From Sporothrix humicola (Eukaryota > Ascomycota > Sordariomycetes > Ophiostomatales > Ophiostomataceae), in the NCBI GenBank assembly GCA_021396245.1, contig WNYE01000097.1, positions 89,438-153,437 on the forward strand: 64,000 bases of DNA, written 5' to 3'. The position numbers and the translations under genes were made by a program. The notes under the pieces were generated by a model. It did not search any database. It was not told the DNA's origin and worked only from the letters and a program-made list of their open reading frames with translations. The first letter of the stretch is position 1. Each line of letters starts with the position of its first letter. Positions 57,390 to 64,000 of this stretch are shown piece by piece.

Positions 57390-59882
57390 TTATTTCTTCT
57401 CCACTGCTAGTTCTTCACGTCTTGCTGTTCGATCTACCAGTAGCTGATGGAACTGCTTTCCCAATGCATCCATGACTGGCAGCACGTTTGGTGGCCTTGG
57501 GCCGACATCAACTCGGCCTGGGGTTGCTGTCGAAGTTGGGATGGGTGTGGGAGTTCTCTCGGGGGATGTGTTGCGGCTGCTCAGGGCACTGGAAATACCA
57601 CTTAGGAAGCCGTCGTGCTTGCGGACGTGTAGTTTCGAGGATGTGTTGCTGCCGTTACCGCTACTTGAGCCGTTGGTGCCGTTGTTGGCACTTGCACCTG
57701 TCTTGCCCGGTGCGGTGACATGGGCGACGTCCTTTCCATGTCTTAGAGGGCCGTGGGCCGTACTTGGGCCGATGACGGTGTCGTCGAGTAGTTCTTGCCA
57801 GCGGGCAATAAAACGACCGGATCCAGGTGCTTGTTTGGTGCTTGTGGATGTATCGTCGTCTGTGGGGTTTGGTGCATTGATCTTATCAAGAAGGGCCTGT
57901 CGTTGTTGCGCTGCAGCTTCATCGAGTGCGCTCAGGTAGACGACATGTTCGTCAAGAAGGGATGAGATGCTGGCCTGGGTATCAGTGGGAAGACCGGTGA
58001 ACATTTTCAGCAGATCTGAATCCATGGCACCGGCGCCTCCTTCCAACCGGGAATCGCTGAGTTGACTGGATCCTGCTGCTGATACGTTGGTCTGTACTTC
58101 TGGAGCCTCCTGGTTCGGGTTCGGGCCTCTGAACAGCTTGATGGTCTCCACAGCCCATACGCGGAAGGTGTCTCGAATATCTGGCGTGTCGTGGGCTACA
58201 CGGTGCAGCCACTTGTAGAGCAGGTGCCGGTTGCGGCGGAGAAGCTCGACATAGTCCTTGACGGTCGGCAGGACTCGCTCTTCGTTCTTGGAGGGCTTGG
58301 TGCCCTTGCTGATCTCGATGAATTCGTTGATAAAGCCCTCAATGTCGCTGACGTGCTCCTTGAGATCGATCTTGTCGTGGATACCGCGGATGATCGGGTC
58401 AAAAGCAGCCACACCGTCACGCAGTGCTTGTGTAAAGAGATCTGGGCTCTGCCTGCAAAAAACGTTTGTAATCTCGCGGCGGTCGTGGACGGAGAGAAGA
58501 GCGGCATAGTATTGGGCCAACTGTGCATGCTGAGTCTCGGTGAGGCCAGTCACCAGGCTGGGATCGACAGATTCGAGAATGGCCACGACCATGGAGGTGT
58601 GGTCACCGTTTTTCGCAGCCGAGGTGGTGCTTTCTCTCCGTACAGCCTCGTGGTATGCTCTTGGTCGTGCCATGTGCTCGCGGATCGCTGCCAGCTGCGC
58701 TTTCCCGACAGTCTTTTCCTTCTCAATCTTCTCGGCCGCCCTTTTGAAGTTGGACGCGTCGTAGGAAAGCACAAGAGAAACGATCCGCTGCAGTAGATTC
58801 ATGCCGTCGTCGGCCGTCGAAGTTAGGCCTATCCAGTTGGTGAGACCGCCCACACTAAGCTTTGCCAGCAGCAGCTTCATCATGCCGTTGATCATGGTGG
58901 CGGCATTGCTGACTCTCAAAGTTTGGCGCACGAGCGAGTATGGCACAAGTTGCTGTACGTTCTCGACGAGTTTGGTGAGATAACGGCCGTTGGGCGAGAG
59001 GACAAATATGTAGTGCAAGAACTCGGCGACATGCACAATGATGTAGTCGGCAGCCGCGGCCACAGCTGGCGAGTGGCCCTCGATATCTGGGTTTGTCGAA
59101 CAGTACTCAAATAGATCGTCAACCAGGTTGTCATAGACCATGGCGCGGAGCACGTCGTCCCATGCACGGGCAAAGTCGGCGGCATTTGTAATGTCGTATG
59201 TACGATCAACCAACTTCTTCTCTTCCTTTCCGTGCGTGTGGCAAGTCGGATATCCACCCAGTGCTCCGCGGCCGAGGGACTCGATTAGCGCCGACGATGC
59301 CGTTGCCAGAATCTTGCGGGTGCCCATGGCGCCCTGATCATAGCTTTCCGACAACTCTGCTTCGGCGAGCTGCGCCATCAGCCCCTGGACACGCACATTC
59401 CAGAATTCCGGTGGCAGTGTCTTGGCTGGTGGCAGTGTCATAACGGTCTTGTTGAAGAGCATGTGCAGGATCGGCGAGCGGGATGTTTGTGAATAAACCA
59501 CGCCCGTCGGCGCGCTTCCGCTCCGGCCTCTGCCGTCTTTTGTGTCTCTGCCGTCCTTGGCATCTTTCCCGATCTCATTGTTCTCCTTATTGTCCTTCGC
59601 CGGTCCCGGTCCCGGAGGCGCCGCCAGTGGTTTCCTCTCGACGAATGGTGTGCCATACGCGAAAATCGTGCCAGGATCCCGAAAGTCTTGCACCTCGTTG
59701 TATGTCTCGTAGTGCGTCAGGATGTCAAAGAGCGCGTGCAGTTGTGCCGCGGTCAATACTCCCGGTGTGCTCGGTGTGCTCACCGCACTCGGCGTGCTTG
59801 TTGCTATGGTGTCGGCCGGCTTAGAAGCAGCCGGAGCCGGCGTTGGCCCGGCATCGGCGTCGGTTGTCTCCGTTGTTGCCAT
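57390..59882 (-). CDS. PXB (PX-associated) / DUF3818 domain protein
   Basis: A single exon encodes 830 residues. I take the ATG at 59882 (ACAGCGCCATGGCA context) because the open frame upstream of it has no ATG. The N terminus is low-complexity (Ala/Thr/Pro). About residues 40-160 resemble the PX-associated (PXB) domain: LHALFDILTHYETYNEVQDF, LPPEFWNVRVQGLMAQLAEA and ESYDQGAMGTRKILATA. About 210-600 match DUF3818: LSPNGRYLTKLVENVQQLVP, YSLVRQTLRVSNAATMINGM, ADDGMNLLQRIVSLVLSYDA. In the longer relatives a phosphoinositide-binding PX domain lies between these; I see none here. The C-terminal 100 residues are Ser/Thr/Asn-rich. Related proteins act at membranes, possibly in lipid transport or trafficking; the role of this one is unknown. 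Divergent from the cyclin gene. Confidence 0.85.
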   Translation of the reverse strand: MATTETTDADAGPTPAPAASKPADTIATSTPSAVSTPSTPGVLTAAQLHALFDILTHYETYNEVQDFRDPGTIFAYGTPFVERKPLAAPPGPGPAKDNKENNEIGKDAKDGRDTKDGRGRSGSAPTGVVYSQTSRSPILHMLFNKTVMTLPPAKTLPPEFWNVRVQGLMAQLAEAELSESYDQGAMGTRKILATASSALIESLGRGALGGYPTCHTHGKEEKKLVDRTYDITNAADFARAWDDVLRAMVYDNLVDDLFEYCSTNPDIEGHSPAVAAAADYIIVHVAEFLHYIFVLSPNGRYLTKLVENVQQLVPYSLVRQTLRVSNAATMINGMMKLLLAKLSVGGLTNWIGLTSTADDGMNLLQRIVSLVLSYDASNFKRAAEKIEKEKTVGKAQLAAIREHMARPRAYHEAVRRESTTSAAKNGDHTSMVVAILESVDPSLVTGLTETQHAQLAQYYAALLSVHDRREITNVFCRQSPDLFTQALRDGVAAFDPIIRGIHDKIDLKEHVSDIEGFINEFIEISKGTKPSKNEERVLPTVKDYVELLRRNRHLLYKWLHRVAHDTPDIRDTFRVWAVETIKLFRGPNPNQEAPEVQTNVSAAGSSQLSDSRLEGGAGAMDSDLLKMFTGLPTDTQASISSLLDEHVVYLSALDEAAAQQRQALLDKINAPNPTDDDTSTSTKQAPGSGRFIARWQELLDDTVIGPSTAHGPLRHGKDVAHVTAPGKTGASANNGTNGSSSGNGSNTSSKLHVRKHDGFLSGISSALSSRNTSPERTPTPIPTSTATPGRVDVGPRPPNVLPVMDALGKQFHQLLVDRTARREELAVEKK

Positions 59883-61188
59883 GGCGCTGTGGGGTTCATG
59901 GGTGGGTGGGATGAAAGTGAGTGAGATGCTGTAAAGCACGGAAGTGAGGTTGAAGTGAGTGAGATGTTGTAAAGCACGTGAAGTGGAGCGAAAGAGAGGT
60001 GAGAGGTTGTAGAGACCGAATTGACAGGAAAGTCGACGACGTTTAAACGTAGTCCCTGCGGATCATGAAGTTGAGTAATGACGATGTCGGTGCCTGGTGC
60101 CCGTTTCTTGGGCCGTGAGTTGGCTGTCAGAGCCGCCTGTCGCCTAGTTTTGCACCTAAATTTGACGTCACAGGCGCTGGTGCATGGCGTCTAGTGGCCG
60201 TTAGAAGGGAGGCCAACCACGCACGAATGACGAAGAGCCCGCTGAAAGTTAGCGGCTAGTCCCTCAAGGTCCCTGATTTCGGTTGACGTTGACTGATCGT
60301 CGTTAGTGACGAAGTTTTGTTCGTGAGATGCAAATCAGTTAGCTGGATACGAGGGTGAGCTTGTATTTATGGGTGAAACAAGAGTCGTACGTTGACATTC
60401 ACATGCAGATTTCAGATGAACGATGAGAGTGTTGCATCGTCGCATTGGTTTCCAGACTCAGCCATGACAGCTGTCAGTTATGACGCTTTGGCTGCTCTAC
60501 GGGCGAGTTATCACCAGAACGGCCTGGATCAGAGGCAGGTTTTGGTGATCCTGCGGCTCTGCAAGCGCTGCAAATCGTAAGCCCTTGATAGCTTTTTTGG
60601 AGGGGCTTCCCCGCACAGCCACCGCCTATCGACGCGCTACTGCAGGCTAATTACAGCGCGTTCGGAGTGACGGCAGAGAACAAAGAGAACAAGGCTCGCC
60701 GCTCACCGCCTTCCAACACCGGATAATGGAAAGACGGCAGAAAAAAGACAGCTACGGATTGGAAGCCGCGCGACGAAGCGCGGCTACTGAAGAACATCGC
60801 ATCGATGCTCAATCTTTGACGACATCCGGGCTCTGCGAAACACCACAACGCATCGACAGGCCGAGATACGAAGTTGAATTGACCGACCTCTATCACGAAC
60901 ACACTATCCACTACTGCGACCCCCAAAGCCAATACGATTATCCCCGAACCTAGATACCCTGGAGAATACCAATTGAGAGACCCGGAACACCAGACAACTT
61001 TTGATCCACACAACACAGATTTACAAAGAGAACGACCGCACGCTGCAAGTTGATACATCTGACCGAACCGCATTACGTCTTTAACCAAAGGATACTGGCC
61101 ATTTAAGGACGGTCTGGCCACTGTGCGCCAACGCGCCGACGCGTGTACCGAACACTCAAAGTCTCAATCACATTTCACAACCCAGACG
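59883..61188. promoter_or_regulatory. Divergent promoter region (PXB gene / cyclin gene)
   Basis: 1.3 kb between start codons. A 54-codon open frame starts at ATG 60416 and another of 75 codons at 60726-60953. Both lie before the cyclin start and could be uORFs or chance. No clear TATA box. A GTGAGTGAGATG segment repeats at about 59918-59927 and 59955-59966. Confidence 0.5.
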
Positions 61189-62769
61189 ATGGGGCGACGC
61201 GGCCCAAGACACGGCGGAGGGTTCCGGCCAGGAGGAGGAAACAACAACAATCACAACCAGAACCACGGCGGCGGAAACCCACATAATAACGGACCCAAAA
61301 ACTCTCACAACAACGCACATCCACCGCAACCTCCCCCACCCCCTCCGCCATCACAACCTCGAATCATCACCGAAGAATACCCGCCCGTCAAGGGCCCCGA
61401 CCCAGGATACGTTGCCGTCGGCAGCCAGTACACACTCGAGCAGCAGCTGCGCCAGATGCAGCGCGAGACAGGATGCGACCCTGCTCGCGAAGACAGTTAC
61501 CGGCTTCAGGGTGTCCAACTCATCGACAATGTCCGCCAGGCATTACAGCTGCCGGTCAAGACGTTTGCGACGGCCTGCACCTACTACCACAAATTCCGGC
61601 TGAACTTTAGGGATGCGGAATACAACTTCCAGGACGCGGCGCTGTCGGCGCTGTTTGTGGCGTGCAAGGTTGAGGACACGATCAAAAAGTCAAAGGAGGT
61701 GCTGTGTGCGGCCTACAACATTAAGAATCCCGATAAGCCCACGACGCCCGACGACAAGATTTTTGAGCGGCCATCAACGATGATTGTCGGCCTGGACCGG
61801 TTGATCCTGCAGACGGTCGGCTTTGACTTCCGGGTGCGGCACCCGCAGAAGCTGCTGGTCAAGCTGATCCGGCAACAAATTCCGGCCGAGGATGCCCACG
61901 AGTTTCTGGGTGTCGCGTACCACATGTCCATTGACCTGTACAAGACGTTTGCACCGATCAAGCAGACATCCTTTACCATGGCACTGGCGATTATGGAGCT
62001 GACGGCACGCATTCTGGGGGACAAGCACCTGGACCGTGTGCGGCAGTTGACAACAGCCCCATCAGTACAGCAATACCACTCGAGCCGCAGCTGTGTCGTA
62101 GAGACATTGCTGGACCTGCTCGATCTCTACACGCAGTTTACCAAGAGCACAAAGGTCGGCACACTCTTTGATTTGAACCGGCTCATCGATATCAAGATCA
62201 AGATCAACCAGGAGGTGGACGAGGATCCGTCACTACAAAGGACGGATGGCTGGTGTGAGCGATGTGGTGGAGATGGGCACGGCGCCAGCAACTCAATCCA
62301 GACGCCAGGCTCTGTCACGTCACCAGCCACAACAGGGTCTGGCCTGACTGGAGGGCCTGGTGGTGGCGGTGCCCCTGGCACTCTCGGCTCTTCGAAACCA
62401 AGAAAGCACGCTGGCACAATGCGCTTCCTGTTCGAAACCGACAAGATGCGGCAAGAAAAGGGCGATGTGGACGAGTACTTCAAGGAAGAATACACCGAAG
62501 AGGAGGTTGAGATTGAGGAGCCTATTCCCGACGGGCCACGAGCAGGGGCAGGCGGTGGTGGTGGCCAGCAGCACAACGGCAATGGCGGCAATAGAAACCA
62601 CGGCCCATCAAGGCGAGAGAGGAACAAAAACCACCATGGCGGGGGCGGTGGTGGAGGGGGCGGTGGTGGAGGGGGCGGCAATGGCGACCCCAATTGGGGT
62701 CCCTACCAGCGAGGCAGGAATGACCACAGGCCACACAAGGGACGGAAAAGCGGTGGCTACTATCAGTGA
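61189..62769 (+). CDS. Cyclin, Ctk2/CTDK-I beta-type
   Basis: A single exon encodes 526 residues. The ATG at 61189 is the first in frame. An N-terminal Gly/Asn/His/Pro-rich tail (1-60) precedes a double cyclin box (about 105-330). The stretches DPGYVAVGSQYTLEQQLRQM, FATACTYYHKFRLNFRD and ALFVACKVEDTIKKSKEVL match the fungal Ctk2-like group. Such cyclins activate the CTD kinase that phosphorylates Ser2 of the RNA polymerase II C-terminal repeats (transcription elongation and mRNA processing; nuclear). The C-terminal third is disordered, with CERCGG, Gly/Asn/His-rich stretches and an uninterrupted Gly13 run (about 489-501), which is prone to length change. Long 5' leader with possible uORFs. 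Core gene. Partner kinase (Ctk1 type) not in this window. Confidence 0.87.
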   Translation: MGRRGPRHGGGFRPGGGNNNNHNQNHGGGNPHNNGPKNSHNNAHPPQPPPPPPPSQPRIITEEYPPVKGPDPGYVAVGSQYTLEQQLRQMQRETGCDPAREDSYRLQGVQLIDNVRQALQLPVKTFATACTYYHKFRLNFRDAEYNFQDAALSALFVACKVEDTIKKSKEVLCAAYNIKNPDKPTTPDDKIFERPSTMIVGLDRLILQTVGFDFRVRHPQKLLVKLIRQQIPAEDAHEFLGVAYHMSIDLYKTFAPIKQTSFTMALAIMELTARILGDKHLDRVRQLTTAPSVQQYHSSRSCVVETLLDLLDLYTQFTKSTKVGTLFDLNRLIDIKIKINQEVDEDPSLQRTDGWCERCGGDGHGASNSIQTPGSVTSPATTGSGLTGGPGGGGAPGTLGSSKPRKHAGTMRFLFETDKMRQEKGDVDEYFKEEYTEEEVEIEEPIPDGPRAGAGGGGGQQHNGNGGNRNHGPSRRERNKNHHGGGGGGGGGGGGGGNGDPNWGPYQRGRNDHRPHKGRKSGGYYQ

Positions 62770-63439
62770 GCCAGCTGGACGGTAGGCCCCTTGAAAGGCC
62801 CGTGGAGTTGAAGGCAGGCGGGTACAACAAGGCATGGGCACAGCATGAGCCCTGGACAGCTCTGAACAACTACGAAGCCTGAAGAAGCAGGCCTAAACAC
62901 ACAATACCACAATCGCACTCTATTTTCTCCTTGAATTTTGATTCAATACACTCACGCTTCTGTGAACATTGTTTCGAGGACCTGGGACTTGAAAGATCCT
63001 TTGTTCTCTGCCAATACACGCACACCCATATCCACTGACCCGCAAGAAACGACCAGATGTACCAGTACATCGACAAGCTGGCTTTGACGGTTGTCCAGAG
63101 ATGGAGGGGCGTGTGATCGACCTTGCTGCTTTGGTGTCGTTGGGATGTCTCTGGTGGTTTGGGGCTTTGTTGGTTTCCTTGCCCGCGACGAGCTTGGCCA
63201 GCTCATCAAGGATGTGGCAAACGACAGGTGTGCACGAAGGACTTTGCAGCGCCAGCATAGCTCGACGATCAAGACCAAGGCCCGCAACTGAGACCACGAC
63301 GAAGACCAAGACGAGGGCCAAAACCATCTCCCGTGGCCACGCCCCCTTCTTCATCATCGCCGCCGTCTGCACCTTCGTTATTCTCTTCTTCTTCGAGCAT
63401 AACGCCTTTCCTCATGCAAGGCGATCATTCAGCCGTTGA
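62770..63439. other. Intergenic 3' of the cyclin gene
   Basis: No gene recognised with confidence. A plus-strand open frame (63101-63439) ends with a hydrophobic stretch, APFFIIAAVCTFVILFFFEH, that could be a membrane segment. Whether it joins the exon-like frame at 63440-63622 is unclear. Confidence 0.45.
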
Positions 63440-63622
63440 TGCCCAGTATCCACCAGTTCCACCGTTCCCACCGTGATCGGCTTCCTTGCCGAGGGCCCAG
63501 GCGCTCCCCAGGCTCGCCCTGGATTCACATTCCACCTTGATGATGAAGCTGGCCATGCTGATGAAGCTTTTCATAAGATTGGTGAGCATGTGCTTAAGGC
63601 ATCGATGAGCACCAGTAAATAA
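63440..63622 (+). other. Possible orphan exon, C-terminal end of an unknown protein
   Basis: Open frame without an ATG near its beginning: TVIGFLAEGPGAPQARPG and FTFHLDDEAGHADEAFHKIG, then EHVLKASMSTSK and TAA at 63620-63622. The residue mix is coding-like. An upstream exon would be needed (possible CAG acceptors near 63445 and 63456). I cannot name the family. Confidence 0.35.
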
Positions 63623-63915
63623 TATAAATCAGAAAAGACAAAAAAGGGAAAAGACGCGGAGAAGCATCCTCATGAGATGGGACACGCCCCCTACTCCACA
63701 GTTTTATCTTCGGACTCGTTTTTGATCCAGGGGAACTCAGTCTAGCCAGCCTAGACTCTTTGCCATCCGCTCTAGCCCGCTGCTGGCTCCCTGAACCTTG
63801 TCCGGAAGAGGATGAAAGATGCGCGGGCGGCGTTGGGTCGCGCGTGCTTGGCATCTACACCCATCTACGAGTCTTGTGGCTTTGCCTTGATGTCTTGATG
63901 GCTTTGATGCCTTGG

Positions 63916-63917
<2 letters not shown>
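63623..63917. other. Short terminal intergenic stretch
   Basis: No gene recognised between the orphan exon and the poly(G) run. Confidence 0.45.
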
Positions 63918-63986
<69 letters not shown>

Positions 63987-64000
63987 CGGGGGGGGGGGGG
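63918..64000 (+). repeat. Poly(G) run to the window end
   Basis: 69 G, one C at 63987, then 13 G to the end of the window. So long a G homopolymer is rare in genomes and is typical of a sequencing or assembly artefact at a contig end, so treat it with suspicion. Confidence 0.9.

Noticed and set aside
62767..62880. Extra last exon of the cyclin gene (frame reading GYNKAWAQHEPWTALNNYEA)
   Set aside because: The possible GTGAGC donor at 62767 cannot be joined to that frame by any AG acceptor while keeping phase.

Overview
The window looks like nuclear DNA from a filamentous ascomycete (Pezizomycotina, probably Sordariomycetes; the order cannot be fixed from sequence alone). Introns are short (53-122 nt), with GTAAGT/GTATGT-type donors and CTAAC/CTGAC branch sites. 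The gene set (fungal Med18, Ctk2-type cyclin, PXB/DUF3818 protein, fungal rhodopsin-domain protein, Dal5-family transporters) is characteristic of these fungi. No bacterial-type operons, rRNA, CRISPR array or confident tRNA was seen.

Layout. (1) About 1-22.2 kb is a gene desert: no ORF resembles a known family, and the DNA alternates between purine-rich and pyrimidine-rich blocks with short tandem repeats and a 59-base poly(A) tract. (2) About 22.2-36.2 kb is an accessory block. Its intact genes are a secreted SMP-30/lactonase-like protein, two Dal5-family MFS transporters and a TauD-type dioxygenase. Between them lie gene relics: a vanillyl-alcohol-oxidase-like pseudogene, a probable HNH scrap, an orphan C-terminal coding fragment and, at the two edges, the two halves of one broken SNF2-type helicase gene. 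(3) About 36.2-38.45 kb again looks like desert. (4) 38.45-47.5 kb holds Med18, MutY, a secreted cyanovirin-N-like protein, a short-chain dehydrogenase and a rhodopsin-domain membrane protein. (5) 50.7-63.6 kb holds a SigF-like/NTF2-like membrane protein, two RNase H paralogues (one interrupted by a stop) flanking a flavin monooxygenase, a PXB/DUF3818 protein, a Ctk2-type cyclin and a possible orphan exon. The window ends in a long poly(G) run that may be an assembly artefact.

How genes may work together. The dioxygenase and the second MFS gene are divergently transcribed from a shared 0.95 kb region, which suggests an uptake-plus-oxidation pair, possibly for sulfonates. Med18 and the Ctk2 cyclin act on RNA polymerase II, and MutY acts in oxidative DNA repair; these are ordinary core genes. 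The most unusual observation is that the helicase halves sit at the two ends of the 14 kb accessory block in permuted order: joining the two ends of the block would rebuild the gene. That is what an opened circle, or the middle of a tandem duplication, would leave behind. The same relic carries two separate 5-nt tandem duplications that each shift the frame.
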